Assembly: GCA_907163345.1 (NCBI GenBank)
Contig: CAJQUN010000061.1
Span: forward strand, 310,001 to 374,000
Direction: 5' to 3'
Source of the DNA: Haberlea rhodopensis
Lineage: Eukaryota; Streptophyta; Magnoliopsida; Lamiales; Gesneriaceae
Length of the DNA stretch: 64,000 nucleotides
Part shown: one piece after another, positions 10,117-21,118 of the stretch
How the letters are laid out: each line of letters begins with the position of its first letter
Numbering within the stretch: the first letter of the stretch is position 1
The notes under the pieces: model-generated
The model's input: only the letters and a program-made list of their open reading frames with translations
Told to the model about the DNA's origin: nothing
Databases searched by the model: none
Position numbers and translations under genes: made by a program

Positions 10117-10890
10117 GATTCTTCACTAGGTTGGAGTCACCAATACCCGCCGGAACCTCAACACCCTCATTATACACACCAACCATTTGAACATCACGGA
10201 GAGAAGAAAGATAGTTATAAAGGAGACATGTCTCAGATGGAGGATACATCACTTAGATTTGTGGCATCATCTGATAGCATTATGGAGAGCCAGACAAATT
10301 ATATACCTCACCTGAAGGAACAATTAATGACCCTCATGGAAACATTTTAAGCAAGATGCCAGGAGGATGAGATGAGATCTACAAATCAATGGGTTACGAA
10401 TTAAGTTTGGTTGCATGATGATGACTACTCCACCAACCAAGTTTCTTTTTGGGAAGGGGGGGGGGGGGGGGGGGGGGGGGGGTGACCCCACTTGTGAGGA
10501 AGATTCAAGGGAGTATGATCCTCCCGAAATCCTTGAGCCTATTGGAAAAGTTATCTGACGAGTTCCCATTGATAGATGAGGCAAGTGTGATGTTGGATGA
10601 TGAGAATATGTCGAAAATAGTAATGAGCACCCATCGATGACAACATGTTCTATGCCATATCCGGGTCCATTTTTCCCATTCATTCCAACTTCACTACACT
10701 TCGCACTCCAAGATATCAAGCCAAACAAAGAATCATTCTCACATGCCTACCAATTCCAGAAGAATGTTGTTGGAGCGACGAACTTACATTGTCCATATCA
10801 TGCCAAGCTTGAGGGCATACTGAATCAAGACTCATATTTGATATCATATGATACCTACTATGGGCGGAAGCCGCTATTTGATGGTCTCTT
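10117..10890 (+). other. Decayed gag/pol remnant with 27-G run
   Basis: No intact frame. The order (gag upstream, element 3' end downstream) implies that nearly all pol is deleted. The feature of note is an uninterrupted run of 27 G at 10456-10482; short frames that read through it as polyglycine or polyproline are artefacts. Confidence 0.45.
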
Positions 10891-12100
10891 CTAATGTTGA
10901 AGCCGACGACTAGAAATCAAGCGCTCCTTGGAAGGCAACCAAAGCAATATCCTTTAAAATTTAGTTTATTTAATTTTCATTTTTTACATTTAGTTTTATT
11001 ATCTTTCGAGTCGACTATTTCCTATTTGCATTATTCTTTTACAAGGTACTCAGTTGGAGCGATAAATCTCTACAACAACATAGCTTTCAATAGCCAATCT
11101 TCCCCAGCCATCGTGCAAGTATTGATCATGGGAGTTTATTGTTTTACTTTTGATCCTTTTAAAAATTGCGGACACTGTTCAATTTAAGTTTGGGGGAGTG
11201 GCCTGCATGTTTTAGGGGTTTAATCTGCATGCTTTTTGCTGAAATTGACACTTGAATCGTCCAATTATTATGAGCTAAATTTTTTATGAGTTCAAACTTG
11301 AGAAAAAATTAATTATAGCAGTGGTTGTTATTGAATAAGGATTTTGATCTCACTATGCATATGAACTTGAATTTTGATGACTGTTAGTCTTGTACATGAA
11401 TATTCTATTTTGAGTTAGCATGTCAAGAATAAGGAATATATTGAACACATTGAGTCATGATTTTTGTGGATTGCATGTTGAATAGTGATAATTGTTGTGA
11501 ACTCGATGATTTGTCTTGAGCATCTTAGAGTTATCATGAAACCTATTTGAAGACACTTTGAGGCGAAATTTTATAGTTATGAACTTGATTTGGATGATCT
11601 AGGAGATCTTTGATATGTTTGAGCATTTCAAACCTACCATGACATATATCATTTTCTAGTGCCCCCACTCTGAGCCTAATTGAAAAAGAGTGGTGAATGC
11701 ATTTCATACAATTAGACCACATTCGACATTCTTGTGGAAACTCATTATACCTACCTTAATATGAGCATAAATTGATTTTTATTATTATCCTAAGGGGTAT
11801 AATGAATCTCATTCGAAGCACATGAGCTTAGTGAAAAATATTGATGAATGAGAAAAAGAAAATGAAGTATCTTATGAGTTAGAAAACGAAAAAGATCCAT
11901 AAAAGGGGTTAAGGTATAAAAGAAAAAGAACATTGTGAAAAAAATATAAAATGCAATGAGCCAATGCTAGAAAAAAAAGAAGAGAATCTCAAAATATGCT
12001 AAAATGTGAAGATACTTGTTATACTCCATTCTTTGTGTTTATCTTACATTTTCTTTGAAAGCGACATCAAAGACCTAACATTAAAATCTTAAAAAGACAT
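10891..12100 (+). other. 3' end and spacer of the plus-strand Tat-like element
   Basis: The passage AAGCGCTCCTTGGAAGGCAACC (10919-10940) is the conserved wording that follows the last codons of Athila/Tat elements. A polypurine tract AAGTTTGGGGGAGTGG lies at 11186-11201. The spacer that follows contains TTGAGGCGAAATTTTATAG and a CCCCCACTCTGAGCC segment also seen, inverted, in 5995-7554. It breaks off at 12100 with GACAT, the left target repeat of the large SIRE-like insertion. Confidence 0.6.
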
Positions 12101-13198
12101 TGTGATCCAAGTCTAGGGAGTATTTAGAGGGGGGGTGAATGAACACTCCTATTAAAATTTAATCCCTTGTGATTTCTTTCGGATTAGTGAAAGAAATCTG
12201 TTTCTTAATCAACTCTTTTGCAGAACAGACCACTGAATATTTTAGTGCGGAACGGTCTGTTCTTAGATTAGTAAGAACGGCTCGATGGCTTGAACAATAG
12301 AGCGAGTGCAGAAAGATAAAAGACAGAATATGTTTCTGGAAGTTCGAAGGTGGTGTAATCCTTCTACGTCTCCCCTTCTTCCAATTAAGAAAGGATTCCA
12401 CTAGAAGACTTTGATTTATACAATCCTACTGTACAAACCCGATTCAGCTGGATTTACCTCACTACCAGACTGAAACTCCTAGTCTCTCGATCTGTTCAGA
12501 CACACTCTGTCTGACAGTTACAATTGTTTCTCACTTCTATATTTCAATACGGAATACACAAGATAGACTTTAGTCTATGCACACAATGATCCTAAATGAT
12601 CAAATATTACAAAATACTTGTGCTTATGAAGATTTTCAGCTCGAGAACTTCTGAGCTTGTAAGCTTTTGCTGTTTTGCTTTCTTGTGCGTTTTTCGATTG
12701 ATCAGACCCCATTTTTTTGATCTCTTCTGTTGCATCCTTACATAGTTGCATGTACCAACTACATTATTTCCCTTAATGTGCAACTCTTGACTCTGCTTAA
12801 ACTCTGAGTAAGCTATAGTCTTCTTCTTTAAGGTACTTGTCATTCTGGTTCATGCTTTCAGCGACTGTCAGGTAAGCTCTTCTTTGTCTTCTTACCTTTT
12901 ATGGTAATCTTCAGTCTTTGGTCTTTTTCAGCATTAATTGCGACATTAAATGCTTCAATATATAGCCATTAATGATTCGGACTGAAGAACCAATCTTTAT
13001 TCATCCGTGACTGCTCTGATCTGATAAAGGTTGAGATCGATCTGAAGCTTCGATCTGGTCAGTCTGATTTCCATCGATCCGCTCTGATTAGCGATATACC
13101 ATATCAGCTCAATCTGTTTTGAGCGATCGATCTGGTAAGTCTTATTTCTCTCGATCCGATCTGATATGTTTTGTCATCTTTAAAATCCGGAACTAACA
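12101..13198 (-). repeat. 3' LTR of outer SIRE-like element
   Basis: The plus strand starts TGTGATCCAAGT, diverged from the TGTTAGGATCGG of the other LTR, and ends CCGGAACTAACA at 13198. It matches 49346-50442 over its length. The TATA segment (CTATATAAGG on the minus strand of the other copy) is altered here to a CATAG form near 12730. GATCGATCTG-rich text fills 13030-13150. Confidence 0.88.
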
Positions 13199-13447
13199 AA
13201 TTCCCCCTTTTTGATGATGACAAAACCTAGCTTCTAAATCTTTTTATCCAGTCTTTTAAGAACTCTGAAGCGTTTTTCGGATCGATTACTTCTTCTTGTT
13301 CAAAATAAATGAACATTATTAAGTTAGGGTTCAGATCGATTAAGCCGTTTTTAGTTCAAAATAAATGAACAAGGACTTAACAAAGAAAGATTTTTATTGA
13401 TCACAAAAATCTTATATACAGACAGTTTGATTTAAGCAAAGAAACTG
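13199..13447 (-). other. 3' UTR and polypurine tract of outer SIRE-like element
   Basis: On the minus strand AAAAAGGGGGAATT abuts the 3' LTR at 13198 and is the plus-strand primer. The remainder is noncoding sequence after the third-ORF stop and matches 23643-23905 of the inner copy. Confidence 0.75.
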
Positions 13448-14451
13448 CTACTTTCTTGAAGACTGAGACTGATGTGGCTTGAAGTCTTTTCTCTTTTCCC
13501 CCTTTTTGTCAGCAGCAATCTCTTGAAGAAAATCGACAACTTGTGCTAGCTGAGCGCTGATAGCGTCAAGACGACTGTCTTGAGCACGAAGGGAATTGGC
13601 GACGGATGCTCTAACTTCAGTGGCCAGCTCGATCTGCTCTTTTCTCAGGCTGTTTTTATAAGTAGCTTGCTGAGAGAACAAATCGTCCAGTCCTCGTTGA
13701 ATGCCGCTAATACTGGTTGTCATCTTCTCTTTAAATGAATCAAAGTCCAAAGACGTAGTACTCTGACTTTGATGAACCTCTATGACTCGTTGAGAGAGAG
13801 ATAGACAGTTATCCGAGAGGTGCTGAAGGGATCTTGCCAGGGATGGAGCTGCATCAGATAACTGGCTTGGAGAGTGATCTGATGACGACAAGGCGTAATC
13901 AGCTTCTGCAGCAATGGTAATTGAAGACATAGCAGCTTGGCGTCTTTCGGACCGAATCAAGGTGACCAAGTCCAAAGAAAATTCTTCTATGAAAGCCATA
14001 TCTTCAGCATATTGTTCTGGAGGAGTGCTAGGTCTCGAAAGCTCCTCAACCTGTAAAGCTGCAACAACGGTTGAGACCACCAGATCCGGATCGACGAAAG
14101 CTGGCGAGACAACTGTTGTAAGTGCTGCGGTTGGACTGAGTTGAACATGGGAGACTGATGATCCCAGAGGAATAGACGTTGTTGGGAGTCCAACAAAACA
14201 TTCAGGGCTTCATCTTCTACGGTAGACGGAGCATTAGTCATTGGCTGCTCCGCTGTCTGTTCTGCTGGTTGATCTGCTGTTCGATCCGCTGTCCGATCTG
14301 CTATCTGATCCGCTACTCCAGAAGGAATAGCCTCTATGAAAGGTTCTACCAGAGTCTTGCTCCCAGATGGATGATCCGGGCTGGGTACTGGAGTGGATAT
14401 GCTGAGCTTCTGTCGTTGAAATCGGACAGATAAGTGAAGAGCATGAATATC
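13448..14451 (-). pseudogene. Third ORF of outer SIRE-like element, C-terminal half
   Basis: The frame 14080-13448 ends in the same coiled-coil-like tail as the inner copy (LRKEQIELATEVRASVANSLRAQD and AQVVDFLQEIAADKKG). Upstream a second frame (14545-14234) contains an acidic/polar ADQ-ADR repeat. The two are out of register, with a shift near 14170. At 14451 the frame is cut by the inner element, and it resumes at 25086: DIHALHL on this side and VIAQLEMN on the other join exactly as in the uninterrupted inner copy. Function of the protein is unknown. Confidence 0.8.
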
Positions 14452-15627
14452 TGTTAGTTCCGAACTTAATCGATAAGATTTTAAAGATGACCAAACATAT
14501 CAGACCGGATCGAGAGACATCAGACTGACCAGATCGATCGCCCAAAACAGATCAAGCTGATAAGATGACAAAGCATATCAGACCGGATCGAGAGTAATCA
14601 GACTGACCAGATCCATAGCTCAAGCAGAACAAGCTGATAAGGCATATCGCATATCAGATCGGATCGATAAGATATCAGACTGATTAGATCGAAGCTTCAG
14701 ATCGATCTCAATCTTTATCAGATCAGAGCAGTCGAGGATGCATAAAGAGTGGCTCTTCAGTCCGAATCATTAACGGCTATTTATTGTAGCATTTAATGTC
14801 GCAATTAATGCTACAAAGGACCAAAGACTGAAGATTACCATAAAAAGTAAGAAGACAAAGAAGAGCTTACCTGACAGTCGCCGAAAGCATGAACCAGAAC
14901 GGCAAGTATCCTGAAGAAGAAGACTGTAGCTTACTCAGAGATTAAGCAGAGTCAAGAGTTGCACATTAAGGGAAATAATGTCGTTGGTACATGCAACTAT
15001 AAAAGGATGCAACAACAATACAGAGATAAGACTCTCGCTGATCAATCTATAAACGCACAAGAAAAGCAAAACAGCACAACCTTACAAACTCAGAAGCTCT
15101 CGAGCTGAAATTATTCTTAAGCACGATTACATTGTAATATTTGATCATTTAGGATCACTGTGCGCATCTTGTGTATTCTGTATTGAAAAATAGAAGTGAG
15201 AAACAAATTGTAACTGTCAGACAGAGAGTGTCTGAACAGATCGAGTGACTAGGAGTTTCAGTCTGGTAGTGAGGTAAATCCAGCTGAATCGGGTTTGTAC
15301 AACAGGATTGTATAAATCAAAGTCTTCTAGTAGAAACCTTCCTTAATTGGAAGTAGGGGAGACGTAGAAGGATTACACCACCTTCGAACTTCCAGAAACA
15401 TATCCTGTGTCTTATCTTTCTGCACTCGTTCTTTCATTCAAGCCATCGAGCCGTTCTTACAAATATAAAAACAGACCGTTCCGCACTTATATTCAGTGGT
15501 CTGTTCTATAAAAGAGTTGATTAAGAAACAGATTTCTTTCACTAATCCGAAAGAAATCATAAGGGATTAATTTTTTCAAGGAGTGTTCATCAACCCCCCC
15601 TCTAAACACTCCGGACCGATCCTAACA
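14452..15627 (+). repeat. 5' LTR of inner SIRE-like element
   Basis: It runs from TGTTAGTTCC to GATCCTAACA. A TATA box CTATAAAAG lies at 14997-15005, so transcription should start about 30 bp further on. An inverted repeat GTAGCATT/AATGCTAC lies at 14786-14814. GATCGA-rich text fills 14510-14710. A C-run (CCCCCCC) at about 15594-15600 is variable in length among the LTRs of this family. Confidence 0.93.
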
Positions 15628-15629
15628 AG

Positions 15630-15641
15630 TGGTATCAGAGC
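15630..15641 (+). other. Primer-binding site, tRNA-iMet type
   Basis: TGGTATCAGAGC starts two bases after the LTR end, as in other copia elements. Confidence 0.92.
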
Positions 15642-15676
15642 AGGTCATCTTAATCAGCACAAAGACACTTGAGCTG

Positions 15677-17655
15677 ATGGCATCATTCAACAAAATTCCT
15701 ATGTTCTCAAAAGAAGACTATGATGACTGGAGAATCAGAATGCAAGCTCATCTGGCAGCTCAGGGTGACGATATGTGGTTCGTCATCACTGATGGACCAA
15801 TGAAGATTCTGAAAGTAAATACAGCAGTCGCCATTACTGGTGGAGAACCACAAATGGTAGAGAAGGACAGATCCCTCTGGACGAATGAGGAAAGAAAGAA
15901 AGCAAATCTCGACAACGTTGCCAAAGACATCTTGTTCAAGACATTGGACAAGAACATGTTCAGCAAAATCAAAATGTGCTCTACTACCAAAGAAATTTGG
16001 GAGAAGATAGCACAGCTATGTGAAGGCAACGACCAGACCAAAGAAAACAAGCTGATTGTTGCTCTTCAAAGATTTGAGAGCATAAAGATGAAGAGTGGAA
16101 AAACTCTAAATGAGTTTGATGAAAGAGTCACTGGTATCATTAATGAACTGAATGGTCTGGGCAAGGAATACTCAAACAGAGAGATCGCTCTAAAAGTTAT
16201 GAGAGCCCTGCCAAAAGAATGGGATGTTAAGACCATTGCAATGAGGGAGTCCAAAGATCTGAACAAGGTTGAACTTCATGATCTGTTCGCAGATCTTAAA
16301 GCATATGAGTTCGAACTGATAAGCAGAGGTGAAGCAAAGCCATTCATCTCTCAACCAAACAAAGCACTGGCAGCTATTCCAGACCAGATCGCCTCCACAT
16401 CAGATCGATCTATCGAACAGATAAGTAATGATGCTATGTCATTATTCATCAAGAAATTTGGTAAATTCATGTCTAAAAATAAGAGGAATTTTAAACCCTC
16501 TCATTATAAATCAAGAAAGGACGATGCTGTTAATGATCAGGCTTGCTACAATTGTGGTAAGACCGGACATTTCATTGCAGATTGCACCAGACCGAAGAAA
16601 GAATAACGGAAGGAGAAGCATCGCTGATGACAGGAAAAAGAAGCACTACAAAGACCGCAAAAATCATGGAAAGTCCCAAAAGGTCCTAGTAGCTGAAGAA
16701 GGAAACAACAAGTGGGCTCAGACTGACTCCGATTCAGAAAGCTCCGAATATTCTTCCAGCGAAAGCGAAGAAGATATTCAATGTCTAATGGCAGACGAAG
16801 AGATGAGTCAGACAGACGAGGTATTTGATTTTGACTCAAATGAATTTACATGTGAAGAGCTCATGTCCGCACTGCAAGACATGGCTAATGATTATAGGAT
16901 CTTAGCTGAATCATTTGAGAAAAATAAAGCTAAAGTCAATGATCAAATGGATGAGCACAACAAACCAAGCTGCTCTGAGCAGGGTGAGTGCAACAATCTC
17001 CAGATCGAGCTGAATAAGCTGAAAATCTCCTATGATCAGCTCCATGAAGAAAATAAGAGAATTAGCACACAAAATGCTAAGCTTTCTCATATATTCAAAA
17101 CATGGACAAAATACAGAACATCTTTGGAAGAGTTACAAGAGGTACAAAGAAACGTTGGTGATTTCACCGGCATAGGCTTTGACACCAAAGAATCCACCAA
17201 AGATGAATCTGAACTGTTGCTAGTAAAGAACAAAATCAAACAAATGACATTTGTTAAATCCAGCACAGTATATGAGACTGAAGCACCTACGATTCAAACG
17301 GGAGTCTCTTTCGTGAATCAAGGTTTGAGAAAAGGAATTGGATATGTCAACCAAGCCAAAGAAAAGGCACCAGCAAGCTTTGTGTCTTTCAGACCAAATC
17401 TAAGGGTGTAAGATCGAAGGCAAGGAAGACAATACAATACTATAATTCAAAACCAGTTCAACAAAGATATAGACTACCCCATGAGAATCAAAGGTTTCCA
17501 TATCGCACACATTATCACACACAACATCGAAACAGACCAGCTCACAGCACACCAGACACACACAAGCCATTAAAGCTGATACAGTTGTGGGTTCCCAAAG
17601 GGCTAATCCGTTCTGGACCCAAATAGGATTGGGTACCAACAATACTTACGTTTGA
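15677..17655 (+). pseudogene. Gag of inner SIRE-like element, frameshifted
   Basis: The start is taken at ATG 15677 (MASFNKIPMFSKEDYDDW), the first ATG after the PBS and the equivalent of the outer copy's start. The UBN2 gag core follows (TTKEIWEKIAQL, GIINELNGLGKEYSN, RALPKEWDVK), then a CCHC knuckle CYNCGKTGHFIADC at 16544-16585. A single-base shift near 16603 creates a stop; the true continuation is in the frame 16620-17411: a Ser/Glu-rich acidic stretch, then a predicted coiled coil (NNLQIELNKLKISYDQLHEENKR). Another shift near 17405 moves the frame to a basic tail ending at an in-frame TAG (17624-17626). The outer copy is open across the first shift, so that defect is private. Confidence 0.9.
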
Positions 17656-18051
17656 TGACAGGTACCGAAGAAACTTGCATCAGACTGGTACTTGGACAGC
17701 GGGTGTTCTCGTCACATGACTGGAAACATCGAGCTGCTGTCTGAAGTTACAGAATGTACTGGACCCAAGATCATTTTCGGGGATAACTCAAAGGGTAAGA
17801 CCGTGGACAAGGGTAAGATTGTCCATGGTAACATTATTATCAATGATGTGCTATTAGTTGAAAATCCGTGCTATAATCTGATTAGCATAAGTCAACTTTG
17901 TGATAATGGTTATGCTGTAGAATTTCACAAACACACTTGCACTGTTAAATCGTCAGATGGTATGACCATGCTTGTAGGAATCAGAAATGGAAATACATAT
18001 AAGATTAACTGGAATCATGCTCAACGTGATAATTACTTGCTTCATCGCTAA
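17656..18051 (+). pseudogene. Protease and start of integrase, inner SIRE-like pol
   Basis: The frame contains WYLDSGCSRHMTGN with the DSG aspartic-protease triad at about 17692-17700, followed by GDNSKGK and ISISQLCDNGY, the usual copia protease blocks. TGATGA at 17653-17658 stands immediately upstream in the same frame, so protease cannot be read straight through from gag. The frame ends in a stop at 18051 after INWNHAQ, because a small deletion relative to the outer copy shifts the reading frame. The active-site aspartate is intact. Confidence 0.85.
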
Positions 18052-19228
18052 CAATGATAATAAACACTGGCTATGGCATAAACGCTTGAATCATATCAAT
18101 TTTAAGACTATTTCTAGCCTGTGTAAACATGATTTAGTTATCGGTCTGCCCAAGATCGATTTTGCTAAGGATAAGATCTGCGAAGCTTGCCAAATGGGCA
18201 AACCGATCAGATCATCCTTCAAAAACAAGAATGCCAAATCCTCCTCCCGTTGTTTAGAACTATTGCATATTGACTTGTTTGGTCCTATACCAATAACAAG
18301 TTTAGGGGGAATGCGGTATACTCTTGTTGTTATTGATGATTACTCACGCTTTACATGGACTATATTTTAGCAGTAAAGATCAGACCGGTCCGAAGTTGAT
18401 CAAGCTGTTGAAACGCACTCAGAATGAGAAATCATCCAGCATAGACAGGATTCGAAGTGACAAAGGCACAGAGTTTTCAAATCAGAATCTTGAATCCTTT
18501 CTAGAAGATCATGGAATTAAGCATGAGTTTTCAGCCGCTCGAACTCCTCAACAGAATGGAGTTGCAGAACGAAGAAACAGAACGCTCAAAGAAGCAGCAA
18601 GAACAATGCTTGCTGATTCTGGAATTTCACAAAAGTTCTGGGCAGAAGCTGTAAATACTGTATGCTACACTCAAAATCGGTCTATGATTAACAAGAAGCT
18701 GAATCTCACTCCATATGAAATATGGACTGGTAACAGACCGTCTATTTCTCACCTTCATATATTTGGCTGTAAATGCTTCGTTCACAACAATGGTAAGAAT
18801 CATCTTACAGCATTTGAAGCTAAGTCAGATAATGGTATATTCTTAGGATATTCATCAACTAGCAAAGCTTATAGAGTTTTTAATAATCGAACCTTAACTG
18901 TAGAAGAATCAATTCATGCAGTTTTTGATGAATCTTTGTGTGTTGAGGGTAACAAAGAATCAATTCAAAATCAGATAGAAAACATCCATCTCGAAGCTAA
19001 CAGTGATGATGAGATTGTAGCTAACAGGTCAAGAGACAATCCACCAGAACCTGAAGTGACAGCCAGATCGGATCAAGGCAATGAAGCTTCTTCAAATTGA
19101 GCCGATCCGGATGATCCAAACTCTCATATCAAAGCAGATGCTGATCATACCTCTACTACTACTCATCCGGCTGGACCAGACAATCCAGAGTCAAGCTATC
19201 GATGGACTAAGAGGCATCCACCTAATCT
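18052..19228 (+). pseudogene. Integrase of inner SIRE-like pol, three defects
   Basis: The H-H-C-C zinc finger is HKRLNH...CEACQMG (about 18076-18200). The catalytic core has the three acidic residues in HIDLFGP (about 18268), RSDKGTEF (about 18455) and NGVAERRNRT (about 18565). A two-base deletion at about 18368 (TATATTTTAGCAG) places a stop after FTWTIF and shifts the frame. The C-terminal part includes the GKN/FGCKCFVHNNGKNHL and GIFLGYSS blocks. An in-frame TGA near 19098 interrupts the acidic linker toward RT. The outer copy is open across all three positions, so the defects arose in this copy. Confidence 0.88.
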
Positions 19229-20712
19229 AGTGATTGGAAGTCCCTCTGCACCGATTAGAACCAGAGGACAAATGATGGATGAGTTCACTCATGCTGCCTT
19301 CATCTCAACTCTGGAACCTAAGAAGATCGATGACGCTCTGACTGATTTCAACTGGATTAAGGCCATGCAAGAAGAGCTTAATCAATTCGAACAAAATCAA
19401 GTTTGGAGTCTAACCCCCAGACCAAGCGATCTGCCTGTTATTGGAACCAGATGGGTTTCAGAAACAAGCTGGACGCAGATGGAACTGTGGTTAGAAACAA
19501 GGCCAGACTGGTGGCACAAGGATTCCGACAAGAAGAAGGAATTGACTTCGATGAATCTTTTGCACCAGTCGCCAGACTTGAAGCAATCATAATCTTTATT
19601 GCATATGTTGCCTTTAAAGACTTCAAGTATATGGTCTGAAACAAGCACCAAGAGCCTGGTATGACACTCTATCTCAATTTCTGCTGAACCATGATTTTCA
19701 GATCGGCTCAGTAGATAAAACTCTCTTTAAATTTATAAAGGGGGAACATACCCTGTTAGTTCAGATTTATGTTGATGATATAATCTTTGGGTCAACTAAC
19801 CCCAAATTATGCGAGAAATTTTCCAAGTTGATTCAGGGACAGTTTGAGATGAGCATGATGGGAGAACTCTCATTCTTTTTGGGTCTCCAAGTCAAACAGC
19901 TCAGCAATGGTATTTTCATCAACCAAACCAAGTATACCAAAGAGCTGCTTAAGAGATTCGGAATGGAAACATGCTCAACTGCATCCACTCCAATGAGTCC
20001 TACAATCAAGTTAGACAACGACGAAGGGGGAACGACAGTCGAAGTGACTATGTATAGAGGACTAATCGGATCGCTCTTATATCTTACAGCGAGCCGGCCT
20101 GATATTATGTTCTCAGTCTGTATGTGCGCCAGATTTCAGTCAGAACCAAAGCAATCACATTTTATTGCTGCTAAGCGTATTCTGAAATACTTGAAAGGAT
20201 CTCAGAACGTTGGTCTTTGGTACTCCAAAGATTCTAACTTCAGCTTGATCGGATATTCAAACGCAGACTACGCTGGCTGTAAGATTGATCGTAAAAGCAC
20301 CAGTGGAACATGTCAATTTCTAGGTGAAAGATTGATCTCTTGGTTCAGTAAGAAGCAAACATCAATTGCCACATCTACAGCTGAAGCAGAATATCTTGCC
20401 GCTGGAAGCTGTTGCGCTCAAATGCTCTGGATTCAACACCAGCTCAAAGACTATGGCATCCAAGCTGTTGACTCTCCGATATTTTGCGACAACACAAGTG
20501 CAATCGCTATAACATATAATCCAGTTCTGCACTCTCGAACAAAGCATATTGATATAAGACATCATTTTATTCGAGATCATGTTAGCAAAAAGGAGATTCG
20601 GATCGAGCACATCTCAACAGAGCAGCAAGCAGCAGACATCTTCACCAAACCGCTCCCTGAGGCTAAGTTTAATTATTTCCGTCAAATTCTTGGTTTAATT
20701 GACTTATCTTGA
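19229..20712 (+). pseudogene. RT and RNase H of inner SIRE-like pol, RT deleted
   Basis: RT begins IKAMQEELNQFEQNQVW; a one-base deletion near 19457 shifts the frame before RNKLDADG. At about 19628 roughly 127 bp are missing compared with the outer copy, removing the segment with QMDVKSAFLNG, whose aspartate is the first of the three catalytic carboxylates. The YVDD motif survives at 19768-19779. From 19780 to the stop at 20712 one frame covers the rest of RT and an intact-looking RNase H (DYAGCKIDRKSTSG, STAEAEYLA, DNTSAIAI, SRTKHIDIRHHFIRD). The enzyme cannot be active. Confidence 0.9.
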
Positions 20713-21118
20713 TAGTTTAGAGGTTTTCTTCTTTTCGCGTTTAACGATTTTTTGTTGGCACATATCGATAATACAATGTTCGGAAAGACACAGACCGGTC
20801 CGAACTTTCAGACCGATCTATGTCAATCTGATGTTATCCTATGATCTGTCTGGACAATAAATCTTTATTTTGTATTTATTTAAAACAAAAACAGCCCGGA
20901 CTGATGGCAAATTTTTAACCGCCTTTTCTTTCTTTTATCCTGACCGTTTATTTTGAATTATTTAATTCTCAGTCTTCGAGATAAAGACACGTGTCTTCTC
21001 TCTCTTATTTAGCGGGCTGAACATTTCATTTTCATTCACTTTTTACAATTTACCGCCGTCTGCTTTCTAACTCTCTCATAATCTCTCAACTCTTCTTATA
21101 TCTTTCCATTTTACTACA
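20713..21118 (+). promoter_or_regulatory. pol-third ORF spacer with palindromic G-box, candidate internal promoter
   Basis: This 406-bp noncoding interval holds a 14-bp perfect palindrome AAGACACGTGTCTT (20984-20997) centred on a CACGTG G-box, then CTCTTATTTAG, then about 70 bases of pyrimidine-rich leader up to ACAATGGCT, a start in excellent plant context (A at -3, G at +4). The palindrome is conserved exactly in the outer copy (26662-26675). Pol ends in a stop well before the third ORF, so that ORF needs a separate mRNA or splicing. Promoter function is inferred. Confidence 0.45.

Noticed and set aside
10324..10728. Polyproline/polyglycine-containing frames
   Set aside because: Produced by the 27-G run.
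13448..14080. Independent host gene with coiled coil
   Set aside because: It is colinear with the third ORF of the inner element and rejoins it exactly across the insertion.
17632..17660. A small intron GT...AG removing the TGATGA before protease
   Set aside because: The candidate would be under 40 nt, shorter than known plant introns, and would not remove the TAG upstream.
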